DNA from: Mustela lutreola
Taxonomy: Eukaryota > Chordata > Mammalia > Carnivora > Mustelidae
Length of the DNA stretch: 64,000 nucleotides
Direction of reading: 5' to 3'
NCBI RefSeq assembly: GCF_030435805.1
Contig: NC_081296.1
Coordinates: forward strand, 142,322,901-142,386,900
The stretch's first letter is position 1, and each line of letters opens with the position of its first letter. Below the pieces are notes generated by a model. It was not told the origin of the DNA and searched no databases. It worked only from the letters and a program-made list of their open reading frames with translations. Below are positions 53,701 through 64,000 of this stretch, piece by piece. The position numbers and the translations under genes were made by a program.

Positions 53701-55414
53701 TTAAATGTGCACAGCGCTGCCCTCCCCTGCGGTTATAAGGGATATGAACGGAGTGTGAATCTAGCAGCCCTTCCTGCCCTGGCTGGTGTCCTGCTCAAGT
53801 GGAGGGACTGGGAAATTTCTTTCCTGCTCTTCTAGGAGATGTGGCCTGAGCTGAGGTCTGGCAGCAGGGGCCCCCGCTGGCTTTAGAACCCCTCCTATGA
53901 GGGGTGTCCCTGATTCCTGTTGGGGCCTCAATGAGTGGGGGGGACGAAGGAAAGGGCTTGGGTTGTGACCGCAGGCTTGGGTTGTGACCGCAGGCAGTGT
54001 GTTCAGGGACTGCTCCGTGTGGAAGGAGAGAGGCCAGGAGCCCATAGTCATATGTTGAGGTCTGCCCGTGCTGTAGCTCTCATTTCAAGGTAAACATGAA
54101 AACAAACCCAAAAGCCAATGCAGAAGCCCATCTTTGGCCTCATGCCAGCTCTTGCCACCGTGGGAATTATCCAGACTTGTCATCAGCCTGGTGAGCTGAG
54201 CTCAGGTGAATGAAATGCTGTCCATGGCCCCGAAGCTGCTCATGGGTCTGCAAACTCAGGGTTACATAATCCGAAGTGCCCAGAAAGCGGCAGCTCCCCC
54301 AGCTCCTGGACGAAAGGACCCTACTGGGGCGGGAGGAAATTGACAGCAATCCAAGGACAGAAGGACCTTGGCGGTGACCTATTTCTGCTCCCCAGTGAAG
54401 AAGAGTGTGGTCCCGGGAACGTGGGAAGTACGAGGAGCCAACCCAGTTCCCAGAGGCCAGTGAGGGCGTCTCCCATTTAGGTCGCCTTGAAGTGGCTGCT
54501 GGAGGCAAGGCTTGGCCTGAGGAGGCACGTAGCACTTGGCACTGGGTCAAAGCCTGATGTACCCTTCTTGCCCCGCCGAACCACTGGGCGTCAGATCGTG
54601 TGTGTCCCCTGCTTATAATCACAGGATCCCTCCGTCGGAAGGGACCTGAGAAATCACCCAGCCTCCCCTTCTGTCAGGACAGGAGCTCCTCCCCCACGGC
54701 TGGTTCTCGCAGGCGCCCCGTGCCGATCTTGACCACTGGGTTCCCCCGTCTCCGTGCTGCTGGGGGCAGTGCCCCAACTTTCAGTTCGCTCTCTGCCCTG
54801 CCCCTTCGCTGCCACGTGATTTGAGGGGCACTAACCCCACCGCTCCCAGCTGCTGGCCTTATCTTGTGAATCCTGGAAGGGTCCGCCTTTGGAGGGGTCA
54901 ACACCATGGAAGGCAAAGAGAAGAGAAAGATTCAGTGATCCAGACATGGAGCCACGGGATTAAGCCTTGCCCGAAGCTTGCACAACTAATAGACTTTTCT
55001 GCAGCAGAGAACACTTAGGTGGTTCCCTTGGAGGGACAGAATGCTCCCTGCCCCACATGGCACTCAACCCCCTTCTCCCAGTCCTTGATATATTTTCCCG
55101 AACAAAGAGGCTAGCTGTTGCTTCTCGTCTTTTCCATTGGCCTCCCATCCCCATCTTCGGTCTTCTCCCAGGGATTCCTCCAGCTGGAATGAGAGAGATT
55201 GTTCGTGGTGCTCTCGGGCACCTGGCCGAACAGCCCTGCCCTGATGCCCCCACCTGAAGACTCCCACCTGGGCTTCTCCTCAGCCATCTTTCCTCCTGTG
55301 TGGGGCTTGTGGCTCACGAGACACTGTTTCCCCCACTCGCATCTCAGCCTCCTGGCTTCCCTCTCTTGCCTCTGCCTTAGGCCTGAAGGCTCCTCAATGC
55401 AGCTCACCTGCAGC
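53701..55414. other. Intergenic after UBR7, no gene seen
   Basis: GC-rich, no CAN SINE. A small old-repeat scrap at about 54,620-54,690 (GGAAGGGACCTGAGAAATCA). Frames up to 151 codons on both strands overlap one another and lack family signatures. Confidence 0.5.
53956..53993 (+). repeat. 19-nt tandem duplication
   Basis: Two perfect copies of GCTTGGGTTGTGACCGCAG. Confidence 0.95.
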
Positions 55415-56022
55415 CAGATTGAAAAGTTGTGTCCCTGTGTTTGGGTTCTCTGGAGAAACAGAACCAATGGCACATAGACACACATCCTGTATGGAGATAC
55501 ACACGGGCATACATATGACTTCTGTTACCCCGTGTACCATAGGCATTGTCCCCCACAGGAACAGAGGCTGAGCAGTCCTGCGATCTGCTGTCGGCTGCAG
55601 CCCCCGGAAAGCTGATGATGCAGTTCCAGTCCACGCCCGAACACCCGAGAAGGAGGGGAGCCCGTGACGTAACCAGCCACCAAGACCCCGATGGACTCGC
55701 CCAGTTCAGGAGAAGATCCGTGCTCCAGCTGGGACGGCTGGGCGGAGAGTCCTCTTCCTTCCTCTGCCTTTTTGCTCTCTTCAGAAGCTCAGCAGGTGGG
55801 ACAGTGCCTGGACTCCACCCCCACCCCCCACCCCCGTTTCTCCAGAGAACCCTAACACAGGGACACAACTTTTCAATCTGCGGAGGGCCACCTGCCAGAC
55901 TGGTCCCTCCAATTCTCGTGCTAACCGCCTCAGGAAGCGGCCTCACACCCGGAGAGCACGGAGGCCAGGCGCCTGGACGCCCCATGGCCAAGTTGACACA
56001 AAATCAACCATCCTAACAACCA
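55415..56022. repeat. Old interspersed repeat bearing a 45-nt inverted repeat
   Basis: The left part (GGGTTCTCTGGAGAAACAGA) and the right end (CATGGCCAAGTTGACACAAA) resemble the two ends of a known old mammalian repeat whose name I cannot fix. The arms at 55415-55459 and 55836-55880 are inverted copies of each other (44 of 45 positions by eye) around a 376-nt spacer. Confidence 0.5.
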
Positions 56023-56724
56023 ACCCTCTAGCTGCTCTCACTCTACCCCACGTCCTTTTGTGGAGCAAGGGAGGCCTCTGGGGTCTGCAGGGTCCTGGGA
56101 GCTCGTACCCTGCGATGAGCAGTGGCCTGAGCTCTGCCTTCTGTCCCGTTCTCTCTGGCCCCAGGGCACAACACTTCCCACTGTGGGAGGCCCGCTGGGG
56201 GCCCCTGGTGGGGGTGGGCAAGTCATGTCCAGTGTGTGGGGAAGGGTTCTCTCGGCTCCCCCAGGAAAGCACTCCCCCCCAAGTCCACCATTTTGTCTCC
56301 AGCTCTGGGCCTGGAGCTATTAGTAAAATGGCAGCAACTGGGAAAATAGGGAGCTACTTTGGAATGACAGATGCGCCTTCTCCACTGGTTTAGTTACAAA
56401 AACTGTGGAGTCACAAGTCACTCATTTCATCCTCTAGGTTGGGGGGGCCCCTTTCCTTGGCGACCTCTCAGTGGCAGAAAGGGAGACCCGAGATGCTCTT
56501 CACAATTTCATGTTGTCCTGGCCTTAGCTGGGGACAGCAGTCATCTAGTTGGGAATTTATTTGTTTCGGCTCTACCTCCTCACTAAACCATAAATCCTGT
56601 GAGTCAGGAACTGTCTTCCCAGCTCATTAATAAAATGCTGGAGCCTGACCCAACGCCTGGCCCGGGGCAGGAGCTCCATCGTGCCACAGGCAGACGGGGT
56701 GTGCTGGCTAGTGTCTAGTAGCAC

Positions 56725-56975
56725 TGAGCACGGCCGTGAGCTGGAAGCTTCTGTGAACGTGATCGCACTTCACTCTCACGGTGACCCTGAGAATATGAGT
56801 GTGTCCCCCACTGTTCTGAGATGTAGGAACTGAGGCTCTGAGATGCAGATGGTCCATGGCTGGCCCAGGTGACTCGGGATCAAAGGCAGCCTCATGGTTG
56901 GTGAGGAAACAAGGTAGAGGAGCAGAGACAAGCCCAAGGTCACTCAGCGGGAGCGAGAGAGGACCCTGGGCCCCT
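56725..56975 (-). repeat. MIR-like SINE
   Basis: Degraded reverse MIR: CTCTCACGGTGACCCTGAGA, GAACTGAGGCTCTGAGATG, AGCCCAAGGTCACTCAGCGG. Confidence 0.5.
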
Positions 56976-56999
56976 TTCTATGGATTTGATTCAGTGGTT

Positions 57000-57032
57000 T
57001 GTGTGTGTGTGTGTGTTTGTTTGTTTGTTTGT
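57000..57032. repeat. (TG)n and (GTTT)n simple repeats
   Basis: About 9 TG units then GTTT units, directly before the SINE at 57033. Confidence 0.9.
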
Positions 57033-57208
57033 TTTTAAGATTCTATTCACTTATTTCAGAGAGAGAGCACAAGTGGGGGGACAGGGAGAGGGACAAGCAG
57101 ATTCTCCGCTGAGCAGGGATCCCAGTGTGGGGCTCGATCCCCGGCTCCTGGGATCATGACCTAAGCTGAAGGCAGACGCTTCACTGACTGAGCCACGCAG
57201 GTGCCCCT
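57033..57208 (-). mobile_element. CAN SINE in the SINE-poor right flank
   Basis: TTTTTAAGATTCTATTCACT, spacer GAGAGCACAAGTGGGGGGAC, ends GAGCCACGCAGGTGCCCC. Confidence 0.88.
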
Positions 57209-57285
57209 GGTGAGTTTTATTAATAGCGGAAGCTGAGTCCATGACATTATCAGGGTGAAAGCACTTTGAACATGAAAATGGGGCA

Positions 57286-57430
57286 GGCGCCTGGGTGGCC
57301 CAGTCAGCTGGATGTTCGACTCCTGATTTCAGCTCGGGTCATGATCTCGGGGTGGTGAGATCGAGCCCCACGTTGGGCTCAGTGCAGAGTCTGTATGAGA
57401 TTCCCTCCCTCTGCCCCCCACCCCCGGCCC
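57286..57430 (+). mobile_element. CAN SINE, tail missing
   Basis: GCAGGCGCCTGGGTGGCCCA head, GTTGGGCTCAGTGCAGAGTC; ends in C-rich sequence without an A tail. Confidence 0.8.
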
Positions 57431-60400
57431 CCAAGTGCTTCACCACTTTGTCCCCAGCTCTGGACCCGGCATGCGGGGGAGCCCAGTGAGTGTTTCTAAG
57501 TGAGCACCACACAGAGCAACGCGGCACCTACCCGGCCCTCCCTTCTCCGTGGGCGGCACTTTTTGTTACCTCGAGCCCTTGGAACTTTGCAGCCCACAGC
57601 TGCACAGAATCTAGGGGACCGTGTTTCCACAGCGGGGCACTCTGCCCCCTGAGTGTGTCCGCACTGATGAGCGGTCCTGGGGCTCCTGGTGGGGGAGGGG
57701 AAGGGACCCCTGGGAGGCAGCGCGGAAGTGCATGTCGACACCGCCAGCCTAGTCCTCGGGGGGGCCCAGAGGTGGCTGCAGCTTGTGGGGTGTAGGATTG
57801 GGGACACGGGATCAGTCTAAGCCCAGGGTGTCCGCCCTCAGAGACTCAGGAGTCCTGGTGGGAGATTGTGGGCATCAGGCCTCCATGTCACCCTGTGGCC
57901 AGGGCTTTGGAGCGGGCCAGAGTGTGGGAGGGACCAAGAGTTCTGAGGGGTCACAGGGTAGGTTTGGGGGGAACAGGGAGGAGCTGTGTTGGGTGGGTGT
58001 CAGAGAGGAGGTAGGCCCGAGGTCCAGGGGTCAAGGTGGGGGCGGGGGGTCACCCTGGGAGTCATCAGCCTGCTTAGCCACGGAAGCCATGGTTTTGAGT
58101 GAGCTCTTGCCCTGGAGGGATGTGAAGAGAGAGGAGACAGGATGCCAGGGAACGCCAAGGTTGAAAGAGCCAAGAACCAGGAAGCCAAGAGGCCGCCAGG
58201 GCGGTGGGAGGGGGTCCTGGAGCCATGGCACAGAAGCTAGGTGTGTCGTGGGGTCAAAGTGGCCAAGCCACATAGGATGAAAAGTGTCTGTTGAGATCCA
58301 GACAAGCTCTAAGCCAACTGAGGAAAGAGACAAAGAGGTAAGTAGGGGGATTTGTGCCTCACCCTAACCCCCTCGTTCCTCATAAAGCTGACTTGGGTAA
58401 TGTGGCTTTTTCTGGGGGGTCATGGGCTCCTAACCCTGAACTCCAGGAGTGGCCAGACTTAGCTGCTGGCAGGGAGCCAGCTGCAGGACAAACAAGCCGG
58501 GCTCCTTCCTGCGGCTCGGCTTTCCTCACAGGTGGAGGACGTTCGAGTTTCTGCCCTCTTCGGGTAGCGGGTTCCCGAGAAACAGGAAGGAGAGGAGAGG
58601 CCGGCCGTAGGCAGAGTCCCGCCTGCCCGCTCCCAAACACCAGCTCCCAACAGTGGAGAGTGCTCCCAAGCGTCCTCCACGTGGGGGAAACGAGGTGGGC
58701 AGTGCCCGCCTTCCTTCATCACCATGAAGGTGGCTGGGGGCCAAGCGTGGTGGCCGAGGCCGGGGGCCGTGGCCGGAAAGGTGGGGAGCAGAAGCACAGG
58801 GCGGAGGCGGGCTGGAGCCGGAGGACACTGGCCTGGGAGACGGCGCCGAAAGGTCAGAGACACGAAGGCAAAAGGTCGGAGACACGAAGGCACTAAGTGC
58901 GGTGTGAGGAGGTGATGCCCAGGGAGGGTGAGGGGATCCCTGACCAAGTGAGCGCTGCTGGGAGACAGGATAGGGTAGACTCTGGAGCCAAGGGGGCGGG
59001 AGGGCCAGGTCACCTCCTGGCACCAGAGGGGTACAGGATGTGTGGGGGGGTGTTGGTCTAAGACCAAAGCTGAGGGAGTGTCCATCTGAAGGCATCAGGC
59101 CCACCAGGCCAAGGAGTCAGCAGGAAGCTGGAGGGTGGCCCGTCAGGAAGGTGGGGGAAGGGAAGGTAGGGCGCTGGCCCTGGGGACAGCAGGCAAGGGC
59201 TGACTCACAGGGCTGGGCCAGCCGAGGCTGAGCCTGGGGACCAAGGGTACCGTGGCTGTGTGATTGTCTTCAGTTGTCCCCCAAGGCTGGGTCCAGCCGC
59301 AGGACATGGACATACCCATTGCTTATGGCTCGGGCTGTCAAGGTGCGCCAGGGGAGGAGGTGGACGCCTGGGGGAGGTTGGGCTGTCCAGGAGTGGAGAG
59401 GAAGGAGGTCAGAGGCCAGAGTTCCAGAAGGCACTGGAGGGGCAGCCGGAGGACCTGGACAGGGGAGAGGGCGGCCTGAGAGCAGGAAGTGAGGTGGGGA
59501 TTTCAAAGGTGAGCCCTTTTGGGGACAAGGGGAAGGAGTGTCGTGGTCCAGGTGGCTGAAATGGCAGAGCAGGCAGCTGGAGACGGCGACGACACGGATG
59601 CGGCGGACAGCAGCGAGGCTGAACCAAGGCCTCAGGGCCCGCGGTGATGGGTGTCAGGGTGGGAGTGGGACAGGCAGATGGCGGGAGGGGCTACTGGGGG
59701 AGGCCGCCACACACCACGCGTCCTGACCCTCCGTCCATGGAAAGTGCTAGAAGGAGCCCATTCTTGGCAGCAGGCTGCAGGGAATCAGGAGAGCTGGGAC
59801 CCTGCTGAGGTGGAAGAGGGGGAGGAAGATGCTGGGGGTGGGGGGAGGCCGTGGGACACCACAGGCAGGCTGCCCAGCGGCTGGGGTCAGGGATTCCATG
59901 GGACCCGAAGGCCTGGATGGCAGAAGGTCCTGAGGGCTGTGCAAGGTCTCAGCAGGGCAGGAAGCCAGGTCTGGGCAGCCCCGGGGTGGTGGGAAATGGG
60001 GGCACTCTGGCGTCTCAGGGGTTTGGGTTCATCTGTTGGAATATGCAGAAATGGGAAGAACAACTACTTTTAGTTCAAACACAGAGGGTGGCTGAATCCA
60101 AGAGAAGATTCTGGATGCGGAGGATATTTGTGTAGCTGAATAGTTTAAGGGCGAGGGTTTCAGCAGGAGCTGCCCACGGTAGCCCTTGCTCTGAGAATGG
60201 GAACAAGAAGGCTTTGGCTCACGGTGCCTTCAGGATCCGAGGCAAAATACAGAGAGTCCACCATGAGAGCTCGAATAAACTGCTGTCACCCCATTTAAGG
60301 ATGAGGACCCTGAGGGTTAGTGCTTAGCCCCTGGTCCCCCTGTCCCCTGGTGACAGTCCTCACTAGGCAGGCCCTCCTCGGGAACACCAGGCCTTCCTCC

Positions 60401-62739
60401 CTCAGGTTTCCTGGCTTCGGCTTCCTCATTCCCTTTGAAGCCCAGCAGATTCCCCAAAGTTTAAAGACAAGTGATGCTCGGCCCCAGATCCCAGGCTCTC
60501 CCCCAGCCAGAGACCTCAGAGGAGGACATCTTCACCCCGGCGCGGATGCAAAGCTCCGGGCTGGCATCTGAGGAAATGCGCGTGGCTGCGCGGGCCGGCC
60601 AGCTCCGTGCTGAAGGAGGTCCAGGGACCAGAAATACACAGATGGGGGAACATGGCAGGAGGTGACCGAAGTGAAGCCCATGAAAAATCCCAATGTCATT
60701 ATCATTCGGTTGTGTTTGGAGCAGGGACAGTGCAAGGTTAGCAGGGGACAGAGGGTAGAGCCAGGCACCTCACTTCCATCCTTTCCATCAAAGGGAGCGC
60801 CCTTCAAACCCAGACTGAGCAAACGTGACAGGGAGGATCTGGAGACCCTGAAGTCACTTCTGCAGAAACAGCACGCTACCGTCTTTCTGTACCGGATGAC
60901 CAAATACTGGAAATGACCAAATATCTCTGTTCACCCGTCCTGGTACCGTTAAGAGGGGGGACGGTAGGTTCTGAGAGCTGGGACGGGGCACCTGCACCGG
61001 TGTTCCCTTGAGGATTCTGGGATGAATGACTGAACGCTCGTAGCAAGCGCCTGGGTCGGGAAGGGGGTGTTTTAACATCAAATTCTGCTGAGCTGGCCGC
61101 TTTTCCACATGGATGGGGTCAGCAGTCCTGCGTGGCGGGGACGCCCCAGCCAGGCTGCACCCAGTGTCACAAGCGCAGATGAAGAGACAGGGCGGCTGGT
61201 AAAGAAGACAGACCCAGCTTCAGCAGTGTCCCAGGCCCCCCACAGCTCACGGCCCCTGCAGCCCCCTCCCCTGCACCCTCCTCTCAACGGAGCCACCCAG
61301 GCTTGTCTTCGTGCGTCTCTGAGCCTCACCTCTCATGTGTCCCAGCCTCTCTCCCGGGTCCCCCGCCAAGCCGCCCCGGCCAGCCTCATTGTCCTCCTCC
61401 GTGCCGCCAGCCCAAAGCACATTTTGGGCCCCATCTTCCCAAATCTCTGAGCAGCAGCCTCTGGCTTAACTTTTGAGGACAGGTGGAACTGGTCCCTAAT
61501 CTCTTACCTGTGATTAACTTGAAGAGGTAATACGCGCACGTGCCTTGAAAACACAGCTGGGACAAAACACGTACAGTTAAGCCCCTGCCTGATGACGGTG
61601 CCCCTCGAGGCCATTCTGGGAGCGTTTGCACTGGTCCTCGGGGACGCCTGCAGGTCAGCGAGAGTGTACTGCAGACCTCCCTTGTCTTCTCCACCAGTGG
61701 GAGCATCTGTACGCGTTGTTTTGTATTTCACTTCTATATTCTGAAGATCATATTCCCTGCTTTTAAAGGGGTGGCCTTCGGGGAGCCCCACACTGCTGCT
61801 TTCCTTCTACCTGGTTGGCCCTTGGCCAGCTGCTGCCTCTAGCTGAACTGTAAGGGTTGGAGTCCCTCCACGTTGATTCCTAGGCCTTCTTTTCGTCGCA
61901 AACCTTCCCGCGAAGCCCCGCTATCTACGCCCAAGGCTTTCCACGCCAGCACCCTCAGCTTCGACACCCAAGCTCCTAGCTGGCGCCCGATGGCCAAGTG
62001 CACACGCCCACCTTTAACTCCGGTCTTTCCGCAGCCCTGATTTCTGCTTTCCCCGCGCCCAGCAGGGGCTGGTGCCTGTAGCTGTACCTCCTTACTCAGA
62101 ATCGTATTCGAAGGCCTCGTCATCTGTTGGCGGTCGCGGCTCTTCTCAGGAAGGCTGCACCAGCCCCCTGCCTGGTCTCCCGATCCACTGCAGCTCCCGC
62201 TCAGTCCGGGAGTGAGGAACACACACCTCTGATCGCCTCCGGCCCTGCTTACAACTCGGCAGCTTCCTATTGCTGTTAGGATCAAACCTTGCAGCCCACT
62301 CTATGGGGGCCCGACATGCCTCGCTCCCGGGAACTTGTTTCCTCGGTGCTGGGCCCCTCCTGCTTCAGGCTCCACCACATCCTCCTGGAAGCCCTCCCCT
62401 GAAACCCCCTCCTCTCTGCCCTGTGGGTCTCACTTTCCCTTGACCTGCGCTCTGCAGGTCCCTTCCACATTGTCTCCCAATCCCAGGCACAGTCAGCTAC
62501 TGCCTTACGTCTGGCATAACCCAGTGTCTTTTATTCTTCAACACCCTCAAACTGTTATGCGCAGGACTGTGTCTTGTCTAGTACAGTCACCCCAGGACTG
62601 AGCCGTCAGAAGTTCCTTCCTGCATGAAAACATGTTTGTGGAACAAACGAATGTTGTGCTTGTGCCCAGCTCCACCCCTGCACATGGTGCTCCCCCTGCC
62701 TGGGCCACCAACCTTTCTGGGGTGCAGTACAACTTCCAC
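57431..62739. other. GC-rich, G-skewed intergenic block, no gene seen
   Basis: No young SINE in 5.3 kb. From about 57.8 to 60.1 kb the plus strand is rich in G and GA; from about 61.2 to 62.5 kb it turns C-rich. Long frames on both strands reflect scarce stop codons in GC-rich DNA. About 62,240-62,560 has L2-like wording (CTCTGCAGGTCCCTTCCACA). One clear G-quadruplex motif at 58027-58059. Confidence 0.5.
58849..58892 (+). repeat. 22-nt tandem duplication
   Basis: AAAGGTCAGAGACACG... and a second copy differing at one base (58849-58870, 58871-58892). Confidence 0.9.
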
Positions 62740-62975
62740 GGTTGAGAACTCGGGCCCCGGAGCCACACTGCCTGGGTGTGAGCCTAGGCTCTACCGATGT
62801 ATTGGGTGCACGACCTTGGACACGTTACTTGATGTCTCTCTGTGCTTTGGTTTTCTCCCCTGTGACAAAATGGCACTAAGAATAGTATGTGATTCACAGG
62901 ATTAAAGGCAATACTATCTAATTCACTGATGAAAGAAAAAAAAAAGTGCGTGGCATTGAATCTGGCATATATTTC
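62740..62975 (+). repeat. MIR SINE
   Basis: Plus MIR: GAGCCACACTGCCTGGGTGT, ACGACCTTGGACACGTTACT, GATTCACAGGATTAAAGGCA. A poly(A) run at 62936-62945 interrupts it. Confidence 0.75.
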
Positions 62976-63309
62976 TCCCCTTACTCATTCCTGAGCCATG
63001 TCAAGCCAGTCCTCCCCTTACCTGTGATAACGTCCTACTGCTCTGTACTGCTTTGTTTCTGGGACAAAAATAATTTCTGGTGAGAGTCCAGAGTTTCTGA
63101 GAATCAGTATCCCGTTGGCTCTGTCCGCTGGGAAGATTGGACCCGAGAAACAGTCCTCAGTGCACTGAGGAGAGGTAAGGCCTGACATGGGTGAGGAGCT
63201 GGCCTGCACCCGCCGTCCCAGGGGTCCCCTGCAAGTAGAGGAATCAACACTGACTTACTCAATTTTCTTTTTCAGGGTTTTAAGAAGCTCACATACAAAA
63301 AAACCGTTA

Positions 63310-63473
63310 GGGCGCCTGGGTAGCTCAGTTTGTTGGGGGACTGCCTTCAGCTCAGCTCATGACCCCGGAATCCTGGGATCGACGGGCTCCCTGCTCAGTG
63401 GGGGGGTCTGTTTCTCCCTCTGACCCTCTCCCCTCTCACGCTCTCTGAAATAAATAAAATCCTTAAAAAAAAA
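63310..63473 (+). mobile_element. CAN SINE
   Basis: AGGGCGCCTGGGTAGCTCAG head to AAATAAAATCCTTAAAAAAA; flanks AACCGTTAG / AACCCTTAG. Confidence 0.9.
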
Positions 63474-64000
63474 ACAACCCTTAGATTTTTTAATCTTGAG
63501 GGTCCACAGTTAAACCCAAGATGGTTACAAAATACAGAGAATCACCTCAGTGAGACATGAGGGGGAGAGGCTAGAATGGAACTAATTAGTGAAATGATTA
63601 AAATTTTTAAAAATGATAATGATTTTACAGCAATCGAAAAAAATGGAAATGAGAAAACTTTCTACTTTGCATGTTTTTTCAGAAGCCTAGACTAGATCAT
63701 GACCCGCTCACCCTTCCGAACTGAGTGAACAAGACTGAGTGTGAAAGAGGAAAGGAGCTCAGACACATGGAGACCTGGGGATCTTGGGGCGCATCTGGGT
63801 TCCTCGCAGCCCGACCCCGGCGCCTGGCACCCTCCAGGGTGGGACCACGTGGGCGGGATGCCGAACTCCCTTTGGAGACCCCAGTAAGTAACTCCCGGCT
63901 AAAATTTGTAAATCTCTCAGAAGTGTCTTAGTGAAATAATAGAACATAGTAGAAAAGAACGAACCTGATTTAGATGAAAATGTGGTATTTCCAAGAAAAC
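63474..64000. other. Right-hand end, nothing recognised
   Basis: AT-rich then GC-rich sequence with no exon that I can assign to the expected neighbour BTBD7. Confidence 0.45.

Noticed and set aside
53064-60135. Many frames of 100-208 codons in the right-hand intergenic block
   Set aside because: They occur on both strands over the same bases, are Gly/Pro/Arg-rich and lack conserved motifs or plausible splice partners.
54600-64000. BTBD7 3' exons expected from human gene order
   Set aside because: I could not find any frame or splice pattern resembling BTBD7; the gene probably begins beyond the window.
1-64000. CRISPR array, bacterial operon or viral system
   Set aside because: SINEs, split genes and CpG islands show ordinary mammalian nuclear DNA; direct repeats here are SINE tails and simple repeats.

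Overview
This is mammalian nuclear DNA, and the repeats point to a carnivoran. About 75 copies of the tRNA-Lys-derived CAN SINE (SINEC) are recognisable in both orientations. Most of the young ones carry a GATCACAAGTAGGCAGAGAGG spacer that I associate with weasel-family genomes (mustelid is an inference; Carnivora is firm). Carnivore-type L1 3' ends and much older MIR, L2, L1M and Tigger1 remains are also present.

Four host genes are recognisable, arranged as two head-to-head pairs, each with a shared CpG-rich promoter. Pair 1 is MOAP1 (minus, single coding exon 17065-18114) with LYSET/TMEM251 (plus, coding exon 19636-20031). Pair 2 is GON7 (minus, two coding exons 34010-34217 and 31644-31738) with UBR7 (plus, eleven coding exons 34480-51588). 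All four reading frames are open, and every UBR7 and GON7 splice junction has AG/GT borders and an in-phase join. UBR7 comes out at 425 aa and GON7 at 100 aa, the human lengths as I remember them. Order and orientation match human 14q32.12, where ITPK1 would lie to the left and BTBD7 to the right; I see no exon of either.

Region by region: 1-16.4 kb is intergenic, with SINEs, an internally deleted Tigger1 copy, MIRs and old L1 pieces. 16.4-19.0 kb is MOAP1 and the first promoter. 19.6 to about 21 kb is LYSET and its 3' UTR. 22.1-30.7 kb is packed with SINEs, mostly in minus orientation, plus an L2, a DNA-transposon relic and a 3'-truncated U4 snRNA retrocopy with perfect target-site duplications. 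30.8-34.2 kb is GON7, whose intron holds an L1M relic. 34.5-53.7 kb is UBR7, with SINE-rich introns and several possible poly(A) sites. 53.7-64 kb is a GC-rich, SINE-poor, G-skewed intergenic stretch with no convincing gene.

The genes are not one pathway. MOAP1 is a domesticated gag-derived apoptosis adaptor, LYSET supports mannose-6-phosphate tagging in the Golgi, GON7 is a KEOPS (tRNA t6A) subunit, and UBR7 is a nuclear UBR-box/PHD protein. I found no evidence of a wholly new system. The most unusual items are the U4 retrocopy, a 45-nt near-perfect inverted repeat at 55.4-55.9 kb, an overlapping upstream ORF in LYSET, a one-residue insertion in the MOAP1 BH3-like helix, and a three-deep SINE nest in UBR7 intron 4.
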